Assembly: GCF_007126775.1 (NCBI RefSeq)
Contig: NZ_SLAP01000109.1
Coordinates: 1-58,810 of the forward strand
Source of the DNA: Cecembia sp.
Lineage (GTDB): Bacteria > Bacteroidota > Bacteroidia > Cytophagales > Cyclobacteriaceae
DNA length: 58,810 nt
Direction: 5' to 3'
Part shown: in pieces, positions 28,001 to 36,133 of the stretch
How the letters are laid out: each line of letters begins with the position of its first letter
Numbering within the stretch: the first letter of the stretch is position 1
Translations under genes and position numbers: made by a program
The notes under the pieces: generated by a model
Seen by the model: the letters and a program-made list of their open reading frames with translations, nothing else
The model's database searches: none
Told to the model about the DNA's origin: nothing

Positions 28001-28751
28001 AGGGCTTTTGGTCAATGAATATAACAACATGCTCTTCAAGTTAGAAGCCAGTAAAAATGTACTTGCAAGCACGGAGAAAGAGTCGGCATGGAGGGAAATG
28101 GCCAAGCAGGTAGCACACGAAATTAAAAATCCTTTGACACCGATGAAGCTGACTTTACAGCACCTTTTGCGTTTACAGTCTGAAGGAAAATTGGATGATG
28201 TGCAAAAATTAAAGAAGCCATTAGAAACACTGATCCATCAAGTAGACACGCTGAGTGATATTGCTACTTCCTTTTCCACCTTTGCAAAAATGCCTCTTCC
28301 CAAAAATGAAGCGATGGATTTTCGGAAGGTTGTTCAGGACACGCTGGAACTTTTCAAAAACAGGGAGAAGGGAACAATAAGTTTTGATGACCTCAGCCTG
28401 TCCGAAAAACTAATGGTGATGGGAGATGATCATTTGTTTGGGCGGGTAATTTCCAACTTGATCATCAATGGTATCCAATCCGTGGAAGAACCGATAAAAC
28501 CAGAAATAAAGGTATTGCTCAAAGAAGAAAACTCTCAGGTGATTTTGGAAATCAAGGATAATGGGAAAGGAATTCCGGAGGAGCTGAAAGACAAAATTTT
28601 CGTTCCCAATTTCAGTACAAAATCCGAAGGATCTGGCCTTGGACTTGCTATAGCCAAAAGAGGGGTAGAGACTGCCGGAGGACGAATTTGGTTTGAAACA
28701 ACTTTGGGAGTAGGTTCTACTTTTTACTTGGCTTTTGATTTGGCTAAATAA
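25050..28751 (+). CDS. Giant NtrY-like sensor histidine kinase
   Basis: A 1233-residue sensor kinase counted from ATG 25050; a TTG at 25011 lies inside the upstream terminator and is rejected. An N-terminal helix is followed by an extracytoplasmic domain, a block of about seven membrane helices, a second extracytoplasmic region, three more helices with another sensor domain, a HAMP linker and the kinase core. The H-box is KQVAHEIKNPLTP with phospho-accepting His at about 1023, and the ATP site has NGIQSVEE, DNGKGIPEE and GSGLGLAI. AHEIKNPLTP is typical of the NtrY/NtrB branch. No response regulator is adjacent, so it is an orphan here. The signal is unknown. Confidence 0.88.
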   Translation: MLKKKRTLLLLTIIAIGLLLAFNFFISGRESAEVYSKTVSKKVQQVLQAFDDDFIELLMQNRPEEPLSFGRLSIDAQHPYFIFEDNGNLIYWSDFTFLPDFDIIKDRVNAYIYEDRQGIYFSKIRRFTRNEKGYWLVQSYPLYFKREIQNEFLQTGFNKAVFGNDFLSISPQKEEGYEEIINERGEYLFSVAFEEGYEPVEQTNNITLLVFFFSLLSLVLILGYEFIKTLWIKGQGLAAVFYTAAILVAIRSLMLFFGFPQDYFDFELFDSSRYASSWLNPSLGDLLLNVLCFAVLFSLMLAFIRLKTFVNLIASLKNSFSKWFFFILVYAVALILLVVFYGLYINILSNSQWELNILSLPSLDYLKMISLFIIFLGAAGYTLFSIMGLSLVLDDKKEDKVYALKVLLLFSLPIVILLLFYNWVHLLAFITHIIFLVSIITFDLYKNIFKLGLNTFLTFFFACLITAIIAGIASHDVFLKKQLQSKIRFGTQQLAESDVMAEFFLSDIMERIRQDLFIKNALSDPFQSKEQIERKIRRIHMTNYFDQYALRVKVFNASGENVLSRSDEETLETLRISYVNSDYLTAVRNLYFIKGNEEKMGNQYFAFIPLFREDLLIGTIYLELKQLRILPGSVFPKLLMDKNYLSGLNETNYDYAVFQDTELLYSVGVFNYRADDFVELLDSPNLFNTGIYKKKYHHFGVSSEDKIIVVSSSMYSLYYILADISLFFLSFILLTLLSLGVYSLLRGLKTFNFNYATKLQMYLNFAFFFPILIISAIILGLLTSSYQEELHRQYFQKATLVKDNLAGMLERMQAGVADRDDFIEMVNSLASTTNLEINVYNDQGYLMTSSQPNIFDKRVLSKNINPKAIVALIEGQNNLALMAEKVGSLSYKTVYAAVRSSDGQDIQAIVSIPFFESENELDMLIADVLSNILNIFVLVFIIFLFVSYFVSKNLTFPFKLLTQKLKVTDLENNEPMYWPARDEIGLLVNEYNNMLFKLEASKNVLASTEKESAWREMAKQVAHEIKNPLTPMKLTLQHLLRLQSEGKLDDVQKLKKPLETLIHQVDTLSDIATSFSTFAKMPLPKNEAMDFRKVVQDTLELFKNREKGTISFDDLSLSEKLMVMGDDHLFGRVISNLIINGIQSVEEPIKPEIKVLLKEENSQVILEIKDNGKGIPEELKDKIFVPNFSTKSEGSGLGLAIAKRGVETAGGRIWFETTLGVGSTFYLAFDLAK

Positions 28752-28850
28752 GATTTTTTTAACTTTGATTTTTGATTTACTGGCATTTAAACCCTTGATT
28801 TTCTTTCTTCAATCATAAAAATTACATTAGTGTGAATTTTGTGTGGTAAT

Positions 28851-31800
28851 ATGCCAAGGGGGAAATGTTTTCTTTTTCTTATTTTGCTCTTTTTTGTGGG
28901 AGTCTCAGGGGTTGCTGCGCAGACAACAACCTGCAGGCATGTATCATTGGAGCTTGCATCCAAACCATTTTTGTTGGACTCTTTGAGTGTAATTGAAGAA
29001 AGCATTCAGGTAACAGATGGGAAAGAAAATACTTTGGATTTCTCTTTTCATTTTGGTTCAGGTATGATCCAAATTATTCTTCCAGTGGAATATGAAGAGG
29101 AGATGGTATTGGTTTGTTATGAGACATTTCCTTATTCCTTTCATCAAAGGATTGCAAAAAGGACCTTAATGGCTGATTATGATTCTATGGCCTATTTCAA
29201 AGAGGGGAGGGAGGCAGCTATTCCGGCATTTGACTTTAGAGAGGAGCTTTTTCCTTCTACCAATCTGAATAAGTCCGGTAACCTCACGAGAGGAATATCT
29301 TTTGGCAATACCCAAAATCTTTTTGTCAATTCATCCCTTAACCTGCAGATGAATGGACAACTTTCAGAAAACCTAAATATTCGGGCCAGTATAACGGATC
29401 AAAATGTACCTTTCCAGCCAGAAGGGAATACGCAGCAATTGCAGGACTTTGATAATGTATTGGTCGAGCTTTATAATGACCGGTTTAACCTTGCCGCTGG
29501 AGATGTGGTCTTACAACAGCGGAAATCCGAATTTCTTCGCTATTACAAAAACGTGCAGGGGGCCCAACTGACAACAGACTACAAAATTGGAGATAAATGG
29601 AAAGCATCAACCCAAGCTGCAGCATCTGTAGCAAAGGGTAAATTTGCTTCCATTATCCTGGAAGTTTCAGAGGGTACATTGGGTCCTTATCGGATTCCAG
29701 GGCCTCAAAATGAACGTTTCGTGATCATCATGGCCAATTCTGAAAGGGTTTTTCTGGATGGTAAACAGTTGCAAAGAGGGTTTAATTACGATTATGTGAT
29801 AGATTATAACCAAGGGGAAATTACTTTCACTCCCAATGTGCTCATTACGCAGTATACCAGGATCAGAATTGATTTTGAATTTGCCGAAAGAAATTATACC
29901 AGATCGATTTTAACAGCCAATCACATTCAGGAAACGGATAAGGTTACTTTTTATATGAATTTTTACAGGGAACAGGATAATAGGAATCGCCCACTTTTCT
30001 TCGAGTTTTCCGATGCCGAAAAACGGCTTTTGGCATCTGTTGGGAATAATTTGAATGAAGCTTCTGTACCAAGGGTGGATTCTGTGGCTTTTGATCCTAA
30101 CCGTGTGCTGTACAGGAAGGTGCAGGATGTGGATGACCAAGGGAATCCCATAGAATTTTTTGAATATTCCACAGACCCTGAGCAGGCCCGTTTTGCTGTG
30201 GGATTTTCTGAGGTAGGTCAGGGTAATGGGGACTATGTGAGAGACCGTCAATTGGCCAACGGACCTGTTTTTGTTTTCCGCCCCCCTATTAATGGCATCT
30301 CTCAAGGGAATTATTCCATTTTGTCCCCACTACCTGCCCCCAATAAAAAGCAGATGTTTACCACAGGCGCAAGGATCAAGTTAAGTGCGTATGAGCAGGT
30401 TTATACCGAAATGGCATTTTCCAATGTGGATCAAAATCTTTTTTCAGAAATAGACAATGAGACCAATAATGGTGTCGGAATCAAGTCGGGATTTATTTCT
30501 GAAAATAGGCCTTTAGAAAAATTAAAAGGATATCGCTTCAATGCCATAACGGAATTTGAGTATAACTCTAATAATTTTAGTTTCATTGATCGCTTAAGAT
30601 ATATTGAATTTGACCGGGACTGGAGTCTAACTCAAGAGGACATGTTGGAAGCTGGTCATGAGCGTATTTTCAACGGTGGTTTTGAATTCAATAAGGACCA
30701 ACACAACCAATTGAGTTACCGGCTTAATTTCAGGAACCGGGGTTCCATTCAGTCCGGTGTCCAACATCTTGCCAAATTTAACCAACGAATAGGTGGGAGA
30801 ATTTTTCTCAAGAATGAATTGTTTGTTTTGGATTCTGATGTAAGGAATCTCAATTCAGACTGGCTGAGGTATACAGGAGATGTTCAGTACAGATCAAAGG
30901 TTTTGGTTCCCGGATACAGATTGATGCTGGATAGAAATGCGGTAAGGAACACGGAGACAGATTCAGTGGTAAGCACTGCGATGAACTTTGTGGAACACAT
31001 GGCTTATATCAATAGCAATGATACCTTACCTTATTCCTTTTTTATCAATGCTTCAGTAAGGGAGGATCTTTTCCCTGTCAATGGGATTTTGGTTCCAGAT
31101 ACAGAAGCTTTTCAGACCATGTTTGGACTGAAAAGAAAGTTTAAAGACCATGATCTTAGCGCAACTTTTACCTACAGGGAATTGGAGTTTTTAAGATTGG
31201 ATTCAGAAAAGGAGACTACTGTCTTGGGCAAGGTAGATTACCTGGGGACCATGGCCAAGGGAGCTATAAGAAACGAGCTCAGTTATGCCCTGGGTAATGG
31301 CAGGGAATTTCGCCGGGAGTTTGTTTTTCTTCCTGTACCCACTGGAGAGGGTACTCATACTTGGAGGGATGACAATGGTGATGGCATTCAGCAATTGAAT
31401 GAGTTTTACCTGGCAGTGAATCCTGAAGAAAAAAACTTCATCAAAGTGTTTGTACCCACTACTGAATTTGTACAGGCTTTCACCACGATTTTCAATTATC
31501 GCCTGAATGCCAGATTTCCTGATTCTTGGAGAAAAGAGGCGGGGCTTAAGCAGTTTATGCAAAAATTTTCCAATACGACAAGTGTGAGTATAGAGAAAAA
31601 AATTACATCCAATGAATTTTGGGACAGGATCAACCCTTTTGTGGGGGGCTTTGCAGATGAAGACCTGATTTCTGTAAGACAGGTGATCCGTTCTTCTTTT
31701 TTCTTCAACAGATCCTCGGCCAAATATGGTTTTGATTTTTCTGTTTTTGACAGTCAGAATAAGCAATTGTTGGCTGGTGGGTTTGATGATTTGATTCAAA

Positions 31801-32327
31801 AGGACTTGAGGCTAAATACCCGTTACAATATCAATCAAAATATCAATCTTCGCTTGCTCGGACAAACAGGGAACAGGATCGCCAATTCAGATTTTTTGGA
31901 TAACCGCAATTATACCATTCAACAATATGGTTATGGGCCGGAATTAGCCTACCAACCGAGCAGTGTGTTTAGGACAACCATCATGTATCAATATATGGAA
32001 AAGGTGAATGAAGCCAATACAGAGATCAATGAAAGGGCAATGATCCATCAAGCGGGATTGGACTTTAGGTTTGCCAAGGCAATTAAAACCACCATCAATG
32101 CCAACTTCAGGTACATTTATATTGATTATAACGGGCAGCCCAATACCCCCACGGGCTATGAAATGCTGCAGGCCTTAACGATTGGGAACAATGTGACCTG
32201 GTCTTTAAATTGGCTGCAAAAAATCGGGGAGGGATTACAGATGAATATGGTGTATGAGGGAAGAAACTCGGAAGGATTGGGCAGACTGGTACATATCGGC
32301 CGAATGCAGGTGACGGCATTATTTTGA
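28851..32327 (+). CDS. Large predicted outer-membrane protein, unknown function
   Basis: A 1158-residue exported protein with a signal peptide ending at VAAQ (about residue 24). The long middle and C-terminal part is a series of alternating polar/hydrophobic strands such as LNIRASITDQNVPF and TTINANFRYIYIDY, ending with a final strand and Phe, as in outer-membrane beta-barrels. The N-terminal half has a DFDNVLVELY and LAAGDVVLQQ region of the sort found in large Bacteroidota surface proteins. I cannot name the family. ATG at 28851 is chosen over a TTG at 28839 because the signal peptide starts there. It begins 99 bp after the kinase gene, and the two could be co-transcribed. Confidence 0.65.
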   Translation: MPRGKCFLFLILLFFVGVSGVAAQTTTCRHVSLELASKPFLLDSLSVIEESIQVTDGKENTLDFSFHFGSGMIQIILPVEYEEEMVLVCYETFPYSFHQRIAKRTLMADYDSMAYFKEGREAAIPAFDFREELFPSTNLNKSGNLTRGISFGNTQNLFVNSSLNLQMNGQLSENLNIRASITDQNVPFQPEGNTQQLQDFDNVLVELYNDRFNLAAGDVVLQQRKSEFLRYYKNVQGAQLTTDYKIGDKWKASTQAAASVAKGKFASIILEVSEGTLGPYRIPGPQNERFVIIMANSERVFLDGKQLQRGFNYDYVIDYNQGEITFTPNVLITQYTRIRIDFEFAERNYTRSILTANHIQETDKVTFYMNFYREQDNRNRPLFFEFSDAEKRLLASVGNNLNEASVPRVDSVAFDPNRVLYRKVQDVDDQGNPIEFFEYSTDPEQARFAVGFSEVGQGNGDYVRDRQLANGPVFVFRPPINGISQGNYSILSPLPAPNKKQMFTTGARIKLSAYEQVYTEMAFSNVDQNLFSEIDNETNNGVGIKSGFISENRPLEKLKGYRFNAITEFEYNSNNFSFIDRLRYIEFDRDWSLTQEDMLEAGHERIFNGGFEFNKDQHNQLSYRLNFRNRGSIQSGVQHLAKFNQRIGGRIFLKNELFVLDSDVRNLNSDWLRYTGDVQYRSKVLVPGYRLMLDRNAVRNTETDSVVSTAMNFVEHMAYINSNDTLPYSFFINASVREDLFPVNGILVPDTEAFQTMFGLKRKFKDHDLSATFTYRELEFLRLDSEKETTVLGKVDYLGTMAKGAIRNELSYALGNGREFRREFVFLPVPTGEGTHTWRDDNGDGIQQLNEFYLAVNPEEKNFIKVFVPTTEFVQAFTTIFNYRLNARFPDSWRKEAGLKQFMQKFSNTTSVSIEKKITSNEFWDRINPFVGGFADEDLISVRQVIRSSFFFNRSSAKYGFDFSVFDSQNKQLLAGGFDDLIQKDLRLNTRYNINQNINLRLLGQTGNRIANSDFLDNRNYTIQQYGYGPELAYQPSSVFRTTIMYQYMEKVNEANTEINERAMIHQAGLDFRFAKAIKTTINANFRYIYIDYNGQPNTPTGYEMLQALTIGNNVTWSLNWLQKIGEGLQMNMVYEGRNSEGLGRLVHIGRMQVTALF

Positions 32328-32353
32328 AAAGCCTTAAAGGAATTTTGTTTTTT

Positions 32354-32430
32354 TGCCACAAAGACACTAAGGCACTAAGGTGTTTTCTTTTCGGATCTTT
32401 GTGACTTTGTGACTTGGTGCCTTTGTGGCA
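32354..32430. repeat. Interspersed repeat with CACNAAGN 8-mers and inverted ends
   Basis: The ends TGCCACAAAG (32354-32363) and CTTTGTGGCA (32421-32430) are a perfect 10-bp inverted repeat. Inside, both arms are built from 8-bp units of the form CACNAAGN. It lies between convergent genes. Similar GCCACAAAGGCACTAAGGCAC elements are familiar, from memory, in intergenic regions of many bacteria. Confidence 0.7.
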
Positions 32431-32432
32431 TG

Positions 32433-33092
32433 TTAAAGTTTTGTCAACTCCAACTTCCTGAATTCCACTTCTGCCCCTTCTGCCTGAAGGGCGATTTTGC
32501 CTTTGGTGGCGGTAGCTCCAAATCCATGGTTGACCAGGTCACCATTGACCCATACCATGACCTCATCTCCTTGACATTCGATCAGCATATGGTTCCATTC
32601 TCCCAAAGGTTTTTCAGAGCCATCTGTGAGGTTAAGGATACGCCGGCCTTTTCCTTCTGTTACTCCCCAGTTCTCCCTTGGACCTCTTCGGGCTTCCATG
32701 TCCGGAACCTGAATGTCTTCACCGATTACCCAAAAATCCCCTGCATTTTCATGCATCATCTGTACTTCTATGGATTTGGGGAACATGTCATAGAGAAATC
32801 TGTGGCTAGAAGCATGGACTAAAACTCCACAATTCCCGGGTTCACCAGGAAAGCGGTATTCCACTTCCAAGCGGTAATTTTCAAATTCCTTTTCGGTAAT
32901 CAGGTGTCCCAGTGGGGTGCCTAGACTAACCAACATGCCCTCCCGAACGATAAATGGTTTCCTCAAAGAGGAATCCTTTTCCAGTTCAGGTACATCCATA
33001 TACCAACCACTAAGGTCTTTTCCATTGAAAAGACTTTGGGCGGAGCTTTCCAAAGCTAAAAGTAAAATAATGAGCGTAATCCGAAATTTCAT
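32433..33092 (-). CDS. DUF1080 (3-keto-disaccharide hydrolase-like) protein
   Basis: A 219-residue secreted protein with a signal peptide ending SSAQ (about 19) and a concanavalin-like DUF1080 domain. The start SLFNGKDLSGW and the middle EVEYRFP, CGVLVHA and WNHMLIECQGD segments are typical. Relatives hydrolyse or bind 3-keto sugars or other glycans. The gene lies 70 bp behind the lipoprotein operon on the same strand, so co-transcription is possible but not shown. Confidence 0.88.
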   Translation of the reverse strand: MKFRITLIILLLALESSAQSLFNGKDLSGWYMDVPELEKDSSLRKPFIVREGMLVSLGTPLGHLITEKEFENYRLEVEYRFPGEPGNCGVLVHASSHRFLYDMFPKSIEVQMMHENAGDFWVIGEDIQVPDMEARRGPRENWGVTEGKGRRILNLTDGSEKPLGEWNHMLIECQGDEVMVWVNGDLVNHGFGATATKGKIALQAEGAEVEFRKLELTKL

Positions 33093-33162
33093 ACCTCAAG
33101 ATACAGAAATTATACCTTTTCGGGAAAACTTTTGTGAGGACTTGAATTCATGCCATTTGAAC

Positions 33163-34191
33163 TTATTTAAAAACTGAACTAAGTGGTGTAATTTCTATGT
33201 ATTGTAAACTGTCTTTTTCAAAATAATTAAATAAATGGTCATTTGGCCCAAAATGAATAGGCATATACTGGATATCAATTAATGCTGCTGTAGGCGTATC
33301 ATCAACAGCACATTTTATCAAATGTCTGCTTAATGTTTTCCTGTCTGAATGCTGGGATACAATTAAAAAAAGCTGATCATTATAAAGTGTGAAATCCATA
33401 ACTCTTGTGTATTCTTGTAAATCAACCTCTGCTTTAGCGTATTCCTCCATAGTGGCAAACCACTTGTTTTCCGAGAAATTATAGTTGATTTCTTCAGGTA
33501 CTGAGAATTTTCTTTTTGAAAGCATTTTCCCTTTTTTATTAATAGTCAGGAGCATTTGATGGAACGGATTTAAAAGGTGGATTTTGTTGTCTTTTACAAA
33601 CACCTTAATATACTCCGCAACGGGATGTTCCAAGGTTTCTTCAAACAGGAGTTTTGAGCTTTGATTTTTGATATTGTATAGATAAATTTTGAATTGATTC
33701 AGTTTTTCGAACTCAAAGGTGCCAATAATGAGGTGATTTTTATCAAATTTTGTAAAATCTGAAATGAATTCGGTCGAGGGAGTGTCTATGGTTAATACTT
33801 TGACATTATAGGGATTTTCAGTATCGATAAAATGAAATTCATTTGGGGAGATTTTTAAAATCGCAAGAGTCTCTAGGTCGAAATAATTTAATTTGGAAAC
33901 ATATTGCCCTTTGATTTCAAATCCTGCATAAGTTTGCTTCATCTCGACCAGCTGAATGGCCGAATCCAATTTGTTCTCCCTGTATATATCCAGCTGTGTT
34001 CGGAAGTTGTGGAGAATAAAAAAAGCATCTTGATGAAAAGACATAAGCAGTTCATTGGGGTTTCTGATTTTTTCAATCTTTATTGTTTGCTCAATATCAT
34101 GAAATGATTCCTTTTGGTTTTCGCAGGAAGATTGAAAAATCAGATGGCAAAAAAGACAGATACACCGAAGGTAATGTTTTGCTGATTTCAT
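33163..34191 (-). CDS. Propeller-like lipoprotein, last gene of peptide operon
   Basis: A 342-residue predicted lipoprotein; the signal peptide ends FQSSC with Cys 23. The rest is strand-rich and resembles the six-bladed propeller proteins of the DUF4221/TolB-like kind, but is divergent. Its ATG overlaps the stop of the CxxC lipoprotein by an ATGA, so their translation is coupled. Codon use is AT-rich like the neighbouring operon genes. The family assignment is weak. Confidence 0.62.
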   Translation of the reverse strand: MKSAKHYLRCICLFCHLIFQSSCENQKESFHDIEQTIKIEKIRNPNELLMSFHQDAFFILHNFRTQLDIYRENKLDSAIQLVEMKQTYAGFEIKGQYVSKLNYFDLETLAILKISPNEFHFIDTENPYNVKVLTIDTPSTEFISDFTKFDKNHLIIGTFEFEKLNQFKIYLYNIKNQSSKLLFEETLEHPVAEYIKVFVKDNKIHLLNPFHQMLLTINKKGKMLSKRKFSVPEEINYNFSENKWFATMEEYAKAEVDLQEYTRVMDFTLYNDQLFLIVSQHSDRKTLSRHLIKCAVDDTPTAALIDIQYMPIHFGPNDHLFNYFEKDSLQYIEITPLSSVFK

Positions 34192-34556
34192 TTTACAGAA
34201 GGATTAGTTTGGAAATAATGACTGCTTTTTTCCAAATAATTTTCAAAATAACGCGTGCTGTCCCAGAGAACTTTAATCTTGTTTTCATTACCGAATAACA
34301 TGGCTTTTTTCTTGGAATTGGAAAGCACTATGACTAAAGTAGATGTATCGTTTGCGCTGAGATTCAATCTGTCTGCGTATTCTGAAAAGCAGGAATTACA
34401 ACGGTCAAGATCAATGATAGCAAACTGAGGCACTGCATTGATTTTATTTTCAAGTTCCCTATTTACCTGACTGGTTTCTTTAGTACATGCCACGAACAAT
34501 AAAATCAAAACAAAGGATACTTTACTCCACACTGAACACATCATATACAATTTCAT
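34188..34556 (-). CDS. Small CxxC lipoprotein of peptide operon
   Basis: A 122-residue lipoprotein with a signal peptide ending FVAC (Cys 24), then an IIDLDRCNSCFSEY segment with a CxxC pair (Cys 53 and 56). The layout of strand, CxxC and helix suggests a truncated thioredoxin-like redox domain, but no full fold is evident. I choose ATG at 34556 over later ATGs at 34544 and 34541 because it follows GAAG and gives a complete signal peptide. It overlaps the end of the DUF4221 gene by about 35 bp and the next gene by 4 bp. Confidence 0.7.
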   Translation of the reverse strand: MKLYMMCSVWSKVSFVLILLFVACTKETSQVNRELENKINAVPQFAIIDLDRCNSCFSEYADRLNLSANDTSTLVIVLSNSKKKAMLFGNENKIKVLWDSTRYFENYLEKSSHYFQTNPSVK

Positions 34557-35664
34557 CTTCTTGTAAACCATCATAATTGGGATGAATTCTTGGTATGTAA
34601 ATGCCTTTTGGACCAAGAAATAATAGTCTTGGATCATAAGTTCTGGAATTGATTCTGGTGGTGCCTAAAAATTCACCATCAAGCCTGTAAGAAAGAATTT
34701 CAAAATTCTTTATCAAGTAAGGATTATTGGAATAGTTTTTTGGTGAATTAGGGTTGACTGTTGGAACATACCTCAGCCTATGTATAATATTTTTATTTCT
34801 ATCCAATAAAATTTTTCCATATACATATCCTTCTAATGACATTTCCAGCCATTTTCCATCATAATTTTCTTTTGGGACTGGTTTTGGGTTGGTGCCAATG
34901 CCTCCATTCATAGGTATTGCTTTTGACTCAATTAAAACTCCATTTTCGCCTATGATATGATAAACTGTATCTGAGAGGTTCCATGAAAAATACCATTCTT
35001 CCTTATCAATTTTTATTCTTGAAAAGGTTTCATCAATCCACCTTTGGTTATTCATAAATGAAGGTTTTTTTACATAGGGATATGATTTAAAGTTTCCTGA
35101 TTCTAAATCAAGACTATGCTCATGGATAAAACCATCATTCTCTATACTTTCATTTGTTAATTGAAAGACTGAAAAGTGTAATTCATTTTCAAAGATTATG
35201 TTTGGCATGGAAGGAGTACCTACGTGGTTGATTAAGCCATCCACGTCACTGTTGAATTCATTATGCCTAATTCTATCTATAATATTCCCTTCTACATTTA
35301 CAATAAGAGAATTCTTCAAAATAAATTGTGAAAATAGAAAAATTGAATCCTGATTATGATAATAGAACGTATTGAGTCTTTCTATTCCATTCATTCCCTC
35401 TCTATCAATGTTGATTCGGCCAATAAGGCTTTGTTCAGATAAACTGTAGATGTCCAATGAATAGTTGACCTGATTTAAAACCAATAAAGAATCACCCACA
35501 GACTGATAAATGAAAAATTCATAAGTGGATACTTCATCTAGTGGAAATTTAACTGATTTAGATTTAATTAAAAATTGATTTCCCGAATTTTTGAAAATTG
35601 TGGAATTATCACATGAGATCAATAATAATTGAATAACCAAAACGTTGACAAATAGTATCCTCAT
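34522..35664 (-). CDS. DUF4221-like lipoprotein of peptide operon
   Basis: A 380-residue lipoprotein with a signal peptide ending LISC (Cys 18). It has strand-rich repeats consistent with a six-bladed propeller as in DUF4221 proteins. It is 80 bp downstream of the cysteine-rich peptide gene, with a 13-bp-arm hairpin between. The following CxxC lipoprotein gene overlaps it. It is similar in layout to the lone lipoprotein at 4031. Its ligand could be the peptide itself, which is inference. Confidence 0.7.
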   Translation of the reverse strand: MRILFVNVLVIQLLLISCDNSTIFKNSGNQFLIKSKSVKFPLDEVSTYEFFIYQSVGDSLLVLNQVNYSLDIYSLSEQSLIGRINIDREGMNGIERLNTFYYHNQDSIFLFSQFILKNSLIVNVEGNIIDRIRHNEFNSDVDGLINHVGTPSMPNIIFENELHFSVFQLTNESIENDGFIHEHSLDLESGNFKSYPYVKKPSFMNNQRWIDETFSRIKIDKEEWYFSWNLSDTVYHIIGENGVLIESKAIPMNGGIGTNPKPVPKENYDGKWLEMSLEGYVYGKILLDRNKNIIHRLRYVPTVNPNSPKNYSNNPYLIKNFEILSYRLDGEFLGTTRINSRTYDPRLLFLGPKGIYIPRIHPNYDGLQEDEIVYDVFSVE

Positions 35665-35694
35665 ATACTATATTTTTTAAAATATTAAAATAAA

Positions 35695-35732
35695 TATAAT
35701 CAACTTGAAAGTTAAGTAACAAGTTGATTATA
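35695..35732 (-). terminator. Hairpin between peptide gene and lipoprotein genes
   Basis: TATAATCAACTTG and CAAGTTGATTATA are perfect 13-bp arms around a 12-nt loop, 13 bp after the peptide stop codon. On the minus strand T-rich sequence follows. The stem is AT-rich, so it could act as a leaky terminator or RNA-stabilising hairpin. Confidence 0.6.
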
Positions 35733-35744
35733 AATTAGATTGAT

Positions 35745-35945
35745 TTACTGTTGGGAACCCCCACACTGAATATCAGGACAGTCCCCACCTGTTCCTCTAC
35801 ATGCTCCTGGGTCATTAGGAACTGTTTTGAAAGCACATATTAGACATCCTGTATCTGGATCAACAGCGCATGCACTATTACTTGAAAAACTGATTCCTGC
35901 TGACATAATCAATGTCAAAATTGAAGCTTTTAAGAAATTTTTCAT
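35745..35945 (-). CDS. Secreted six-cysteine small peptide
   Basis: A 66-residue protein with a clear N-terminal signal peptide (about 1-25) and a 40-residue mature part with six Cys at 26, 34, 37, 49, 56 and 61, rich in Gly, Asp and Pro. The even number of Cys suggests disulfides or metal binding. It resembles in size and layout the short Bacteroidota exported peptides of the NVEALA type that sit beside propeller proteins, but I cannot confirm membership. It is first in a minus-strand operon with three lipoproteins. No function is known to me. Confidence 0.7.
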   Translation of the reverse strand: MKNFLKASILTLIMSAGISFSSNSACAVDPDTGCLICAFKTVPNDPGACRGTGGDCPDIQCGGSQQ

Positions 35946-36133
35946 AAAGATTTGGTTTTAGTTAATGATTTAGTTATGAAAGCAAAAAAAATAACTAAGT
36001 CAAGAGTTTTGTCTGATTTTTACATTTTTCCCCTTGAGATGAATGCTCATTAGCGCAGAAAAAGGATAAGTTGACAAACGGTATTGCCATAAACCTATTT
36101 TTTTGAGTATTTCAAACCCTAAATTAAACCCTT

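Noticed and set aside
31203-31799. Minus-strand 198-codon frame within the large outer-membrane gene
   Set aside because: It overlaps a long coding frame with a signal peptide and barrel pattern, and has no start context or family match.
32330-32432. CRISPR-like array because of repeated CACNAAG units
   Set aside because: Units are only 8 bp, contiguous, with no spacers and arranged as an inverted repeat; no cas genes are near.
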